DNA of 64,000 nt from an uncultured Methanobrevibacter sp. (GCF_947170395.1 NZ_CAMVTE010000010.1:1-64000), one strand, 5' to 3'. Counted from the stretch's first letter, positions 46,409 to 56,298 are shown. The notes: a model not told the origin generated them from the letters alone. A program made the numbers and translations.

Positions 46409-46424
46409 TTCGTCTTGATTCGAA
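46409..46424. promoter_or_regulatory. MsvR-like box 2 of nrdD promoter
   Basis: TTCGTCTTGATTCGAA, the same TTCG-N8-CGAA layout as box 1, immediately upstream of the TATA box, 58 bases centre-to-centre from box 1. Binding here would compete with TFB/TBP. Confidence 0.65.
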
Positions 46425-46481
46425 CATTATTTATATACTCTGAAATTTACTATGTTTTTTATATTTAAAACAAAAAGTCCT

Positions 46482-46503
46482 AGAGCATTTGAAGAGTAAT
46501 ATT
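46482..46503 (-). repeat. 22-base element directly after the polC stop
   Basis: On the minus strand AATATTACTCTTCAAATGCTCT follows the polC TGA. The same element with one mismatch follows the stop of the ModE-like gene at 56299-56320. Possibly a shared termination or processing signal. Confidence 0.5.
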
Positions 46504-49500
46504 CAGAAGAATATGTCCAGGGAACTCTGTTTGGATTTGTCACTTTCAAACAGTGATTTGATACCGAACTCCTGAATCTCCAGACGCTGCCTTAGGTATG
46601 GGGAAATCGGATATTTGTTAATAAGTTCCTGTGAAATTTCAAGATACTTGGTAACTGATCCTTTTGAAACGGAGAGAATCAGATTTCCTCCGCATGTACA
46701 TTTTCCGGTAAGAGGCATTCTTCTGTATTTTGCACCACACTTGGTACATCTTACCTTCTGTTTGGAAAAGGCCCTTGAATTTCCCATTATGTCCGGTAAA
46801 AAGTGGGATGAGAGAACTTTTTCAACAACTCCCCTTTGGTCGACAGCCCTGATTTTTTCTGCAAGAGCAATCTGGGCATCCACCTTTTCTTTCATTGACG
46901 GCAATGTTTTATAAAGACAGATTGTCGGCCCTGCATGAATATTTGAAGTATGGTGGGAAAACATCAGTCCTTCATACTGCTCAGGGGTTCCCAAATGCAT
47001 TTCCACATTGTCGATGTATTCCAGAACCTCGGCAGGTTTGTGAGGAGTATATGTTTCCTCATAAAATTCAACAGGGAATCTTTCAAAGATATCCAGGTTA
47101 TGGGATTCGTCGTCTATCTCTTCAGGGTCTATTCTTGAGGATAAAACCAAAGGAGCATCCATACTTCCTCCCCTGGTATTTGGTAAGTATGATTTTGAGA
47201 AGTTCATCAATGCATCCAACAGAAGCATGACCGCATCTTCGTCACTGTCACAGTTTCTACGTTTTGCGGAGTGGAAATAAGGATGTGCATAACAGCCCAG
47301 TGCCTTTGTAAATCCTACAATTCTTCCAAGCACTCCTGCAGAGGTGTGCGGCGCAAGACCTGCCACCAGATGTCCAATCAAATCGCTTTTTTCCTTAACG
47401 TTGTAGAACGGCTCCATGCCGTAGAATCTTGTAAGCTCATCATCAATGAACTGTGCTGTTCTAAGCAGGTATTCTCCACAGTTGTCTGAAATTACAATGT
47501 CCTGAACCCTAAGTTCAATAATTTGGTCCTCATTTTCAATAGGATTTCCATAACAGTCCTTTTCATAACCCATTTCAAGGAGCTTTTCGACACTGACACC
47601 AATTTCTTTCGGTATGAAGTGTGTAAGCGGCAAATCGGTTGAATCGTGGCGTATTGTTCCGTCCTTGAATGTGAACACTTCATTTTTGGACCTGAGTATT
47701 CCTTTTTCAAGAGGTTCCGCCAATTTTGATTCGGAAATCATACCTACAACACCTTTTACCTCATCAACCCTTCTTACTTTCACATTGTCGGATGCCTTTT
47801 TAAGCATTGACGCTAAAGGTATGCTCTTTTGGCTGTGTGGACTGATTTCGGTAGGACTTCCACATTTAGGGCAAAGGGAATTGTTGGAACTGATTCCACA
47901 TTCTGGATTTGTACATTTCCTTCTTGCAATGTCTACCTTGATGCTGCCTTTCTTGGCGGCTGTTGCAATCAACCTTCTTGAACCTCCGTTGTTTCCAATA
48001 GGAAACAGTCCATGAGGTGCAGGCTTCATCAGTCTTTCCTTGGATTTTTCAGGCCTTCCTACACGGGTTCCGATGTATGCCGGAGCCTTGTTTTTGATTT
48101 CAACAGGTGAAACTTCATTAACGGCTTCAATTGTTGTTTCCTTTTCAGGCAATTTGTTTGATAAGGTAACAAGCAATGCATAGGAGTGATCCTTGTCAAT
48201 GATGATTTTGCCGTCCCTGACGGTATGAGGCACTCCGATGATTTCGAGAACTCTTTTCGGATAGGACATATCCAATTTTATTCCTTCATCAGGCTTATAG
48301 CTTGATTTGCATGATATTATCAAATCAATCAGTGAATTTAAATCGTCAATTGTCACGTCATTGTAGCAGTAGGTATATTTCGGATGCAGAGGTATTTCGT
48401 ACTCTTTGGACAGCTTGAAAGCCTCAATGGAAGGTAGGTATTCATATTCCAGTTTGTGCAAATCCAGATCACTTGTGTTTTCGTCGAATTTTTCGCTGTG
48501 CATCAGCAGCTGAATCCACCATTCTTCACACCATCCTGAAGGGTATAAAGGCTGGTTGTTTCTTAAAAATTCTCCAAATGCAACAAGCATATCTCCCAAA
48601 AACAGTATTTCAACAACGTCTTTTTTAACTTCACGTGCCTTTTTAACGCTGTCAAGTATCAATACATCCCCGTTTTTAAGTTTGACTGTAGGTCCTTCAA
48701 TGGAATCGACAGGAACTACACAGTTTCCCTTACCGGGATATTCGATTTTAAGCTGTGTTCCGACGGCTAAAAATTCAAGCAATGCCATTGTTGCAGGATG
48801 AACTCCCATGGTAGCAAGTCCTGTATTTCTTGACCGTCCATACCTTAGCCTGAAGCCTCCCTTTTCGGAAGGATATCCCAGGATAGGTCTTCCTCCAATG
48901 ATATCCTGAATGTATTTAGGTTCGCTTACAACATCGCTGTCGCCACTGTCCTCGCTTTTGGAATCCTCTTTAGGCTTGGAGTATTCGCTGAGCCATTCCC
49001 AGTCAAGATTTAATTTTTTGGATATTTTGTGAATCTTTTTGGATTTCTGGATTACTCCTTCAACCATCGCAAGCAGCGCTCCACCACGGATGTTGTTTGT
49101 TTCAACACGTTCCAAATCCCTGTGGGACACTTCAACCTGGTCTGTCTGTTCTCCTGAAACCTCTACTGGAATGTTGTTTGCGGCAAATCTCACTTCTTCT
49201 GGTGTTGGTGAGTATTGCAGGTTTGTAACTTCGGATTCGTAAAGCTCTACTTCTTCCACATATCTTTCAATTTCATCGTCGATAGGTTTGAATCTGTCGA
49301 TGTTGATTGCCTGTCTGATTTTATCTCCCAAAAGAACGGCCAATGCAGCTGCGGTACCTCCCGCACTTCTGATAGGTCCTGCAAAATAAACTCCAATGTA
49401 TTTTGTACCATCAAAGTTATCCTTAATTTTAACCGCAGAAATTCCTTCAAGCGGTGCTGCTACAACACCTTCTGTTAAAATCGCCAATGCGGTTCTAAGA

Positions 49501-49799
49501 CCCTGGTCACATCTCTGTTCTTCATCGTAATCCGCCTTTTCGCCGGTCAGTTCAAATTTGCCGGATGCAATTTCAGCTGCAATCTCAAATGCAACGGATT
49601 CCCTATCCATATCCTTTTCCAATTCCTTAATCCTTAGTGCAACACCTTCTGGACCAACAAGCCCTTCTACTCTTTCGGCTAAATCCTTTGCAAGTGGCAC
49701 TTCTGTTTCTGTTTCAACATCCAACCCTTTTGATCTAGCTTCATTAGCTATTTCGTATAGGTGATGGGTTTCTGCTTCTAATCTATCAAAATAATCCAT
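46503..49799 (-). CDS. polC: DNA polymerase II (PolD) large subunit DP2
   Basis: Catalytic subunit of the euryarchaeal replicative polymerase PolD. The 1098-residue length is that of an intein-free DP2. Visible features are the N-terminal KYIGVYFAGPIRSAGGTAAA, GGRPILGYPSEKGGFRLRYG, zinc ribbons (CTNPECGISSNNSLCPKC; CTKCGAKYRRMPLTGKCTC) and the conserved NTRGGSMDAPLVL and ALMNFSKSYLPN catalytic region. The C terminus (SSLDIFF) resembles a PIP-like PCNA-binding peptide. The small subunit DP1 is not in the window. Confidence 0.96.
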   Translation of the reverse strand: MDYFDRLEAETHHLYEIANEARSKGLDVETETEVPLAKDLAERVEGLVGPEGVALRIKELEKDMDRESVAFEIAAEIASGKFELTGEKADYDEEQRCDQGLRTALAILTEGVVAAPLEGISAVKIKDNFDGTKYIGVYFAGPIRSAGGTAAALAVLLGDKIRQAINIDRFKPIDDEIERYVEEVELYESEVTNLQYSPTPEEVRFAANNIPVEVSGEQTDQVEVSHRDLERVETNNIRGGALLAMVEGVIQKSKKIHKISKKLNLDWEWLSEYSKPKEDSKSEDSGDSDVVSEPKYIQDIIGGRPILGYPSEKGGFRLRYGRSRNTGLATMGVHPATMALLEFLAVGTQLKIEYPGKGNCVVPVDSIEGPTVKLKNGDVLILDSVKKAREVKKDVVEILFLGDMLVAFGEFLRNNQPLYPSGWCEEWWIQLLMHSEKFDENTSDLDLHKLEYEYLPSIEAFKLSKEYEIPLHPKYTYCYNDVTIDDLNSLIDLIISCKSSYKPDEGIKLDMSYPKRVLEIIGVPHTVRDGKIIIDKDHSYALLVTLSNKLPEKETTIEAVNEVSPVEIKNKAPAYIGTRVGRPEKSKERLMKPAPHGLFPIGNNGGSRRLIATAAKKGSIKVDIARRKCTNPECGISSNNSLCPKCGSPTEISPHSQKSIPLASMLKKASDNVKVRRVDEVKGVVGMISESKLAEPLEKGILRSKNEVFTFKDGTIRHDSTDLPLTHFIPKEIGVSVEKLLEMGYEKDCYGNPIENEDQIIELRVQDIVISDNCGEYLLRTAQFIDDELTRFYGMEPFYNVKEKSDLIGHLVAGLAPHTSAGVLGRIVGFTKALGCYAHPYFHSAKRRNCDSDEDAVMLLLDALMNFSKSYLPNTRGGSMDAPLVLSSRIDPEEIDDESHNLDIFERFPVEFYEETYTPHKPAEVLEYIDNVEMHLGTPEQYEGLMFSHHTSNIHAGPTICLYKTLPSMKEKVDAQIALAEKIRAVDQRGVVEKVLSSHFLPDIMGNSRAFSKQKVRCTKCGAKYRRMPLTGKCTCGGNLILSVSKGSVTKYLEISQELINKYPISPYLRQRLEIQEFGIKSLFESDKSKQSSLDIFF

Positions 49800-49979
49800 G
49801 GTATCGCCATAAGTTACAAAATTAATTCAGTATATAACTATTGATTTTCATGATATTAATAATATTTGCAAGTGCGCAAAGTCACTTTTAAAAATAGTTA
49901 AATATGTTGTTGACTAAAACTTTATTATTGTATATAGTTGTTGAATTTTTAAATTATTATTGCTATTTTGGTGATTTTA

Positions 49980-51005
49980 ATGTCTGATGAAAAACCTATT
50001 AATGCCATGATTGGGCAAAAAGTGAAATTAGATTTGGATAAAATTAAAAATAGAAAAAAAGAGGCTAAAGAAGCTGCTGAAACTCCTGTAGAGGAAGTTG
50101 TTTCTGAGCCTGTTGTAGAAGAAGTTCCTGAAAAACCTGTAGAAGAGGTTGTCGAAGAGGAACCTGTAGAGGAAGTTCCTGAAGAGCCTGCTGAAGAGGT
50201 TGAGGAAGAAGTTGTGGATGACGTTCCTGAAGAGGTTGAGGAAAAACCTGTAGAGGAAGTTCCTAAAGAAAAACCTGCCAAAAAACAAAATTCACAGGTT
50301 GATGACTTGAAAAGGAAACTCAAGGAAAAAGATGAAAAATTATCTAATCAGTCAAGTGAGCTTAATTACTTAACAAATAAAATCATTCCTAAACTCAAAA
50401 AGGAAAACGCCGAATTAAACGGCCTTAAAGTTGAACTGACTGATGCATTGGAAAAATCCACTAGAAAATATTTCGATCAACTTGATATTAATGCAGATTT
50501 AAGTAATAAAATAGGAAAACTCGGTGCTGAAGGTGCTGTAAATAAGGTAAGGGCAGACAAATTGGAAGCCGAACTAAGTACTATTAAAGAAGAATACGAA
50601 TCTGAAATTAATAGTTATAAGGAAAAATTGGCAGCTGTTAATGTTGATGATGTTAAAAATGAAAACAAACAGTTATCAGCTGAAATTGAAGATGCTAAAG
50701 AAAAATTAGCCAGTGCAAGAAAAGAAAACATAGAGCTTTCTGAAGAAGTTGACAAACTTAGAGCGGAACTCATTGAAGTGGGCAACTACAAAGAGGAAGT
50801 TGATGCTCAAAACAAAAAGGAAATTGAAGGATACAAAGAAGAGATATCCTCACTTAGAACTCAACTCAAACTTAAAGAAAGCAGCTATGACAAATTGTCC
50901 AATGAATCCAAAAGTAAAATCAGTGATTTAAACAGCACTATTAAAAAGCTTGAAGAGGAATTGGAAAAACAATCCAGCAAAGGATTATTCAATAGATTCA
51001 AATAG
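49980..51005 (+). CDS. EPV-repeat coiled-coil protein, unknown function
   Basis: Not recognised. The 341-residue protein starts MSDEKPINAMIGQKVKLDLD, continues with an acidic proline/valine repeat region of about 75 residues built from units like EEVPEKPV and EEVPEEPA, then about 230 residues of charged heptad-type coiled coil (LKRKLKEKDEKLSNQSSELN; SAEIEDAKEKLASARKENIE), ending SSKGLFNRFK. No membrane segment. The track start at 49968 is replaced by ATG 49980, which has GGTGAT 5 bases upstream. Divergent from polC. A structural or scaffold role is conceivable but unproven. Confidence 0.8.
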   Translation: MSDEKPINAMIGQKVKLDLDKIKNRKKEAKEAAETPVEEVVSEPVVEEVPEKPVEEVVEEEPVEEVPEEPAEEVEEEVVDDVPEEVEEKPVEEVPKEKPAKKQNSQVDDLKRKLKEKDEKLSNQSSELNYLTNKIIPKLKKENAELNGLKVELTDALEKSTRKYFDQLDINADLSNKIGKLGAEGAVNKVRADKLEAELSTIKEEYESEINSYKEKLAAVNVDDVKNENKQLSAEIEDAKEKLASARKENIELSEEVDKLRAELIEVGNYKEEVDAQNKKEIEGYKEEISSLRTQLKLKESSYDKLSNESKSKISDLNSTIKKLEEELEKQSSKGLFNRFK

Positions 51006-51038
51006 ATGATTTAATTCATCTAATCTATTCTTTTTTTT
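50990..51038 (+). terminator. Two-part hairpin terminator after the coiled-coil gene
   Basis: AATAGATT pairs with AATCTATT and, inside, AGATGA pairs with TCATCT around TTTAAT; a run of eight T follows. The stem overlaps the last codons. The next gene's ATG starts within 5 bases of the T-run, so it needs its own promoter or read-through. Confidence 0.65.
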
Positions 51039-51041
51039 AAC

Positions 51042-51512
51042 ATGACAGATGATGCTTATTTTATTGATGAGGCTATTAAAGAAGCGGAAAAATCTTTAGG
51101 CGAAGGCGGTCTTCCAATCGGTGCGGTTTTGGTTAAGGATGGCAAAATCATATCCAGAGGCCACAACAGATTGATTCAGGATAATTCCGTTGTATTGCAT
51201 GCTGAAATGGATGCAATCGAAAATGCTGGCCGTCTGAACTATGATGATTACATTAAGTGCACGTTATATACTACTTTATCACCATGTCCGATGTGTTCCG
51301 GAGCTGTGATATTGTATAACATTCCCCGTGTAGTTATTGGAGAAAATACTACATTGATGGGAGCAGAAAACCTGCTTAAATGCAATGATGTTGAAGTGGT
51401 CGTTTTAAATGATTTGAGATGCAGAGATTTGTTTTTAAAGTTTACATGCAACAATTCTGAAATTTGGGATGAGGAGCTTGCCAAGGTAGGCAATACTACG
51501 GAGGTTAAATGA
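51042..51512 (+). CDS. Cytosine deaminase-like zinc nucleoside/base deaminase
   Basis: A 156-residue member of the cytidine/deoxycytidylate deaminase superfamily. Zinc ligands and catalytic Glu are in LHAEMDAIENAG and SPCPMCSGAVILY. The layout (GGLPIGAVLVKDGKIISRGHN, then DNSVVLHAEMDAIENAGRL) is closest to fungal-type cytosine deaminase, so pyrimidine salvage is likely; tRNA adenosine deaminase is less likely in an archaeon. Its stop overlaps the next gene's ATG by ATGA. Confidence 0.83.
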   Translation: MTDDAYFIDEAIKEAEKSLGEGGLPIGAVLVKDGKIISRGHNRLIQDNSVVLHAEMDAIENAGRLNYDDYIKCTLYTTLSPCPMCSGAVILYNIPRVVIGENTTLMGAENLLKCNDVEVVVLNDLRCRDLFLKFTCNNSEIWDEELAKVGNTTEVK

Positions 51513-51889
51513 TGGAAATTGTAGTAACTGATGAAAGAGATGAAAGGTTTATCCAATTTTGCGATTCCTTTGGATGTATGATAACAGAACCGCAGGTAGT
51601 TTTGCTTTTGATGAATTTTGGAAAAACAGTTGGTTGCACAAGTTTCAAGGTATATGATGCCAATTCAGCAGAAATTACAACTTTATTTTTAAATTCCTAT
51701 GACGATAGGGACAGGATAGCTTATAAATTAATTAGACAGCTTGAAAAAATAGCCATTGATTATGAATTCAGTCGGATTCTGGTTAGCTTTGAGAGTGAAG
51801 AGGATATCCTGATTGATGTATTCAAAAAACTGGATTATGAATTCATTGACGGTTTTTGGATGGCTAAAGAGTTTAAAAGTTTAATTTAA
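51509..51889 (+). CDS. Small protein with possible acetyltransferase-like fold, unknown
   Basis: Not recognised. The 126-residue soluble protein has mixed alpha/beta composition; its C-terminal half (YELEK-type helix IAYKLIRQLEKIAIDYEF, then SRILVSFESEEDILIDVFKK and LDYEFIDGFWMAKEF) resembles the end of GNAT acetyltransferases, but no acetyl-CoA loop (Q/RxxGxG/A) is evident. GGAGG lies directly upstream and translation is coupled to the deaminase gene, so they may act together. Confidence 0.65.
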   Translation: MMEIVVTDERDERFIQFCDSFGCMITEPQVVLLLMNFGKTVGCTSFKVYDANSAEITTLFLNSYDDRDRIAYKLIRQLEKIAIDYEFSRILVSFESEEDILIDVFKKLDYEFIDGFWMAKEFKSLI

Positions 51890-51902
51890 AAAAAGAAAAG
51901 AT

Positions 51903-51932
51903 AAAAGATTAAGCTTCTTGTCTTAATCTTTT
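51903..51932 (-). terminator. Terminator hairpin overlapping the lysS stop
   Basis: AAAAGATTAAG and CTTAATCTTTT pair over an 8-base loop, covering about 24 bases of the lysS coding end; a T-rich run follows on the minus strand. Confidence 0.6.
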
Positions 51933-53492
51933 TACAACAAAGTCCTTATCTAAGCTTAACAGGAATGATGCTGCTCTAGGGCCTTGTTTTTGACCAAGAA
52001 TCATTTTGTAGATAGCTTGGAATCCTTTTTGTGGTTTTAGACCTTGAGCTTCTAGAATTTCATACATTGCATCGTGAAGTGCAGTAGCATCACTGAATTC
52101 AGTGTTTTCCATCAGGTCAGCCAAATCAGATAGGAACTTGGTTTGTTCATCGGTCAATGGCAATTTAGGAACGCTTTTTGTTTGAACCTGGAATTTCACA
52201 AATTTAGGAGCATAGGTATCCAACCAGTAGATTACGTTGTCAACTCTTTCCCTGTATTGTGCAAGTTCCAGGTCTGTTAAATCACCAAAGTCCTTGTCTT
52301 TAAAGCTTTTGGTTAATTGTGAGTTTTTCTTTAGGATTTCAAAGATTTTTTCCAAATCATCTCCTGCAATCTGGTAGGCATTGACCAGGAATCTGAATGG
52401 AGGTCTGAACGGTAGCGGACTTCCCTCATTGATTTGGACGATTTCATAGATTTCCTTGAATTTTCTTGCTTCTTTTTCTGATGGAGCTTCTTCTTCTCCA
52501 TAGAATACTTTTTCAACAGTATCAAATTGATCAATAAAGTCTAAGAAAGGCATTTTTGGTGAGAAATCTTTTGCTTTCATAGGTTTTGATCTAAATAAGT
52601 AGTAATGGAGACTTTCAGCAGGTCCGATTTTCAGCCATTCGTCAGGAGCAAAGAATACTCCATGGGATTTACTCATTGCTTCTCCGTCAAGGGTAATCCA
52701 TTCGTATGGTACTGGATAAGGTGCTGGATAGTCAAATATCTTTTCGGATATTACGCTACTTACGTCGTATGATCCTCCACTTGCTGCGTGGTCTTTTCCG
52801 AACGGTTCGCAGGTAGTTCCGAATATTTTCCATCTTGCCGCCCATTCAACTCTCCAGGTTAGCTTACCGTTTCCGGATTTTATGTCCATTTCACCTTCAT
52901 GACCGCATTCACATCTGTATTTGATGATGTCTCCGTCGTAGTCATAAGCCTGAGTGGTATTTACCCTACCACACTCATCACAGATAGGGTTGTAAGGCAA
53001 CCAATCATCAGCCAAAGGCTCTCTTCTGTACTGGTTGAAGATTTCCTTTATTTCTTCAACTTTTTCAAGTGAAGTTCTTATATAATCGTTATAAATTCCG
53101 GATTTATACATTTCAAAACCGGATTTGGTTTCCATTTCAATTCCATAGTCGTCCATTACTGAAAGTAAAGGTTTTTCGAAGTGTTCTACAAAGTTAGCAC
53201 AGCATCCGTCAGGACATGGAATCATTGAATATGGCATTCCTAAGTATTTATCGTAAGATTCTGGCAATGGATATGGAACTTTTCTTAAAGGGTCGTGGTC
53301 ATCTGCAATCCATATTGTTTTAGCTTTTTTTCCTTTTTCTCTTAATTTCTTTCCAATTCCGTTAGCTACAAATATGTCGCAAGAGTTTCCAATGTGTATT
53401 GAACCTGATATTGAGGTTCCACTTGCAATGATATGTTCTTCTACATCCATTTTACTTAATTCATTAGCTATGTTTTCTATCCAATGTGTCAT
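51909..53492 (-). CDS. lysS: Class I lysyl-tRNA synthetase
   Basis: Charges tRNA-Lys; the class I form is characteristic of most archaea. The 527-residue protein has the HIGH-type motif [11 protein letters not shown] near residue 28, a zinc-binding pair (CDECGRV ... CECGHEG) and the KMSKS-type loop [12 protein letters not shown] near residue 278. Monocistronic, with a 212-base gap to thiC upstream. Confidence 0.96.
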   Translation of the reverse strand: MTHWIENIANELSKMDVEEHIIASGTSISGSIHIGNSCDIFVANGIGKKLREKGKKAKTIWIADDHDPLRKVPYPLPESYDKYLGMPYSMIPCPDGCCANFVEHFEKPLLSVMDDYGIEMETKSGFEMYKSGIYNDYIRTSLEKVEEIKEIFNQYRREPLADDWLPYNPICDECGRVNTTQAYDYDGDIIKYRCECGHEGEMDIKSGNGKLTWRVEWAARWKIFGTTCEPFGKDHAASGGSYDVSSVISEKIFDYPAPYPVPYEWITLDGEAMSKSHGVFFAPDEWLKIGPAESLHYYLFRSKPMKAKDFSPKMPFLDFIDQFDTVEKVFYGEEEAPSEKEARKFKEIYEIVQINEGSPLPFRPPFRFLVNAYQIAGDDLEKIFEILKKNSQLTKSFKDKDFGDLTDLELAQYRERVDNVIYWLDTYAPKFVKFQVQTKSVPKLPLTDEQTKFLSDLADLMENTEFSDATALHDAMYEILEAQGLKPQKGFQAIYKMILGQKQGPRAASFLLSLDKDFVVKRLRQEA

Positions 53493-53685
53493 CTGTTCTC
53501 ACCATTATTTAATAAAAAAATTATCATAAAATAAGTATGCAATTATTTTTGTTGCTATTGATATAAAAAGATTAGTTTAATTTGAAATATTGTCCATAAT
53601 CTTATCGATTGCATCAAGGAAATCTTTGGTGATTATATGGAATGTATTAAATGTTAATGTATAGGTTAAAAATTAAAAAAAGAAG

Positions 53686-53712
53686 TTAAATAGATAGAAT
53701 CTATCTATTTAA
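53686..53712 (-). terminator. Perfect palindromic terminator overlapping the thiC stop
   Basis: TTAAATAGATAGA and TCTATCTATTTAA form a 13-bp perfect stem around a single base; on the minus strand CTTCTTTTTTTAATTTTTAA follows. Confidence 0.75.
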
Positions 53713-55003
53713 TTAGGTCAGAATCGGATTGGTCCAACCATTCGTTAACGATTTTCACTGCACAGTAGTTACCGCACATTGTACATGTGTCTTCTTCTTC
53801 AGGAGGTCTTTGATCTCTTTTTGCACGTGCAGCTTCAGGGAACATTGCACATTCATATTGTGCTTCCCAATCAAGTTTTTTACGAGCTTCAGCCATTGCA
53901 AGGTCTTGTGAACCGTCAATTTGGCCGGTTGCTAAGTCTCCAGCATAAGCTCCGATTTTGGTGGCGATTACACCTTCCCTTACATCATCAGGGTCAGGGA
54001 GAGCCAAGTGTTCTGCAGGAGTTACGTAACAGATGAAGTCAGCTCCGGCTTTTGCGGAAGATGCTGCACCGATTGCAGATACTATGTGGTCATAACCTGG
54101 TGCTACATCACATACAATAGGTCCTAACATGTAGAACGGAGCATTTGAACACATTTTCTTTTGAATCATTACATTTGTTGGAATTTCATTGATTGGAATG
54201 TGTCCTGGTCCTTCAATCATACATTGTACTCCGGCTTCACGGGATCTGTCAATCAATTCTCCTAAAATGATCAATTCTTGTATTTGTGCCCTGTCAGTTG
54301 AATCGGCAATAGATCCAGCTCTCATACCGTTTGCAAGGGAAAGAACAACATCGTGTTCTTTTGCAATTTCCAATACGTAATCGAAGTTTTCATATAACGG
54401 ATTTTCTTTTTCATTTTCAACAATCCATCCGGACATGAATGAACCTCCCCTAGACACAAGGCCGGTTACACGACCCTGTCTTTTAAGCCTGGTTAAGGTT
54501 TCAATGTTGATACTACTGTGGATTGCCATAAAGTCAATACCATCTTTTGCCTGTTTTTCGATGGTGTTGAACAAATCATCTTCAGTCATGTAAATTACAG
54601 AACCGTCTCTTCTGATACTTTCGATAGCGGCCTGGTAAACAGGTACTGAACCCACTGGTAAAGGAGACATGTCCAATACTCTTCTTCTGATAACATCCAA
54701 GTCCCCACCAATACTCAATTCCATCAAACAGTCTGCACCGTGGTCAATTGCAATCTGTGCTTTTTTGACTTCTTCGTCAAAGTTGACAATATCGGTTGAG
54801 GTACCTACGGTTGCATTAACTTTTGTTCTTAATCCTGCACCAATACCTGCTGCTTCGATATCTCTGTGAACATTACCTGGAATTACGATAGTTCCGTTTG
54901 CTACTGATTTTAAAATAAAATCTTCTGAAACATTTTCTATTTTAGCTACATGTTTCATCTCATCGGTTAAAATACCTTTTTTTGCATCACTAATTTGTGT
55001 CAT
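53705..55003 (-). CDS. thiC: Phosphomethylpyrimidine synthase ThiC
   Basis: Radical-SAM enzyme converting AIR to HMP-phosphate in thiamine synthesis. About 432 residues, the compact form without a bacterial N-terminal extension. The Fe-S motif is C-terminal ([13 protein letters not shown]), and [17 protein letters not shown] is highly characteristic. The ATG at 55003 has GAGGG 6 bases upstream, better than the track ATG at 55009. No riboswitch-like conserved sequence was seen upstream. Confidence 0.96.
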   Translation of the reverse strand: MTQISDAKKGILTDEMKHVAKIENVSEDFILKSVANGTIVIPGNVHRDIEAAGIGAGLRTKVNATVGTSTDIVNFDEEVKKAQIAIDHGADCLMELSIGGDLDVIRRRVLDMSPLPVGSVPVYQAAIESIRRDGSVIYMTEDDLFNTIEKQAKDGIDFMAIHSSINIETLTRLKRQGRVTGLVSRGGSFMSGWIVENEKENPLYENFDYVLEIAKEHDVVLSLANGMRAGSIADSTDRAQIQELIILGELIDRSREAGVQCMIEGPGHIPINEIPTNVMIQKKMCSNAPFYMLGPIVCDVAPGYDHIVSAIGAASSAKAGADFICYVTPAEHLALPDPDDVREGVIATKIGAYAGDLATGQIDGSQDLAMAEARKKLDWEAQYECAMFPEAARAKRDQRPPEEEDTCTMCGNYCAVKIVNEWLDQSDSDLIK

Positions 55004-55236
55004 ATACATCCCTCAATAAGAATTAAAACAGCCAATTTTATTTTATAATATTCTCATGTTAGTTTGATAATCACTTATTTTTATTTAATAGTATTTAAAT
55101 TAATTGGATTTATTCTAATTCAAACTTTATTGATATAAGTAAATTGTTTTTTAAAAAATAGTAATTTTTAGTTTGTTATAACAAAATTAAAGACATATTG
55201 ATAAAAATAAAGTTTACTTTAAAAATTAAAAAAAGG

Positions 55237-55260
55237 GAATAGATTCAGTAAAATCTATTC
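55237..55260 (-). terminator. Terminator hairpin overlapping the PfkB kinase stop
   Basis: GAATAGATT and AATCTATTC pair over a short loop; the minus strand continues CCCTTTTTTTAATTTTTAAA, the same tail as after thiC. Confidence 0.65.
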
Positions 55261-56159
55261 ATTCTCTCAAATGCATCATCAAAGCTAGGCATGTTTGTTT
55301 GACATCCTTGATGTTCAATGATGAATGATGATACTGTTGATGCGAACTTGGCGGATTCCTCAAGGGACTCACCATTCAGGAATCTTGATAGGAATCCGGC
55401 TCTATAGGAGTCACCTGCTCCGGTCGGATCAACAACATCGGTTTTGATTGCATCGATTTTGATTTTATCTTCATTGGAATATATTTCACTGCCGTTGGAA
55501 CCGCAGGTTTTAACAATTATCTTAGGTCCCAATTCTCTAAGACCATCCAAGTCAACTTCCAAAGCAGTCAGTATTCTTTCAATTTCATGATGGTTTCCAA
55601 AAAGAATTGTAGTGTTTTGCAAAACATCCCTTAACTTTTTGGTTTCATACATTCCAAGGTCCTGGCCGGGGTCGAATGATACAAGCAAGTCCTCACCCTT
55701 TGCCTCTTCTGAACATTTCCAGTTAAAATCAGGGTCTCCGGTTGCCAAATGAATCGCTTCAACATTTTTAATTGCATTTGTCGGAACTTTGCTTTCTGCA
55801 AATTCACGTGCTGCACCCCAATAGAAATAACTGATTTGGTCATCATTATCGTCGGTTAGGACAAATGCGGTAGGTGTGGCCTCACCCGGAACGATAATGA
55901 GTGAATCGGTGTCAATGCCTAAATTTTGCATATGTTCAAAGTATTCTGTTTTTTTAAAGTCACCGCCAACGGCTGAAACCAATGAAGTTTTCAGTCCTAA
56001 TTTGGCTCCAACACATGCCACATTGGCCGCCGCTCCACCATTAAAGGTTTTCATTTTTGTAATTGGTGCTGAAAAGTTTGCTTTTGGAAATTCAGGCACT
56101 CTAATAATATAATCATGAGCAGAATGGCCGATTGCTAATAAATCTCTGTTTTTAACCAT
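55245..56159 (-). CDS. PfkB-family carbohydrate/nucleoside kinase
   Basis: ATP-dependent sugar or nucleoside kinase of the ribokinase family, 304 residues. Family motifs are FNGGAAANVACVGAKLG (N-terminal) and the catalytic DPTGAGDSYRAGFLSRFL near residue 240. Methanogen homologues of this kind (such as the MJ0406 type) phosphorylate nucleosides, but the substrate cannot be assigned here. Separate transcription unit, 85 bases before the gap to the ModE-like gene. Confidence 0.88.
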   Translation of the reverse strand: MVKNRDLLAIGHSAHDYIIRVPEFPKANFSAPITKMKTFNGGAAANVACVGAKLGLKTSLVSAVGGDFKKTEYFEHMQNLGIDTDSLIIVPGEATPTAFVLTDDNDDQISYFYWGAAREFAESKVPTNAIKNVEAIHLATGDPDFNWKCSEEAKGEDLLVSFDPGQDLGMYETKKLRDVLQNTTILFGNHHEIERILTALEVDLDGLRELGPKIIVKTCGSNGSEIYSNEDKIKIDAIKTDVVDPTGAGDSYRAGFLSRFLNGESLEESAKFASTVSSFIIEHQGCQTNMPSFDDAFERMNRFY

Positions 56160-56298
56160 AATATCGCCTTTTTAATATTCAATTTTATATTGTGTTTCAT
56201 TGTTATTTAATGTTTTGAAAATACATATTGACACAGTTGTGCAATGTCACAGTTGCGTAATGTTAATATATATCTTAATGATAGTTTCATTTTTTCCG

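Noticed and set aside
49949-50323. 124-aa minus-strand serine/threonine-rich ORF
   Set aside because: Mirror image of the EPV-repeat region of the coiled-coil gene; low-complexity artefact.
53565-53650. Minus-strand open stretch ending ITKDFLDAIDKIMDNISN
   Set aside because: Looks protein-like but has no start codon and only about 30 codons between thiC and lysS; possible gene remnant, not supportable.
55010-55244. Possible thiamine riboswitch upstream of thiC
   Set aside because: No conserved TPP-aptamer sequence (such as CUGAGA) on the minus strand; the gap is plain AT-rich sequence.
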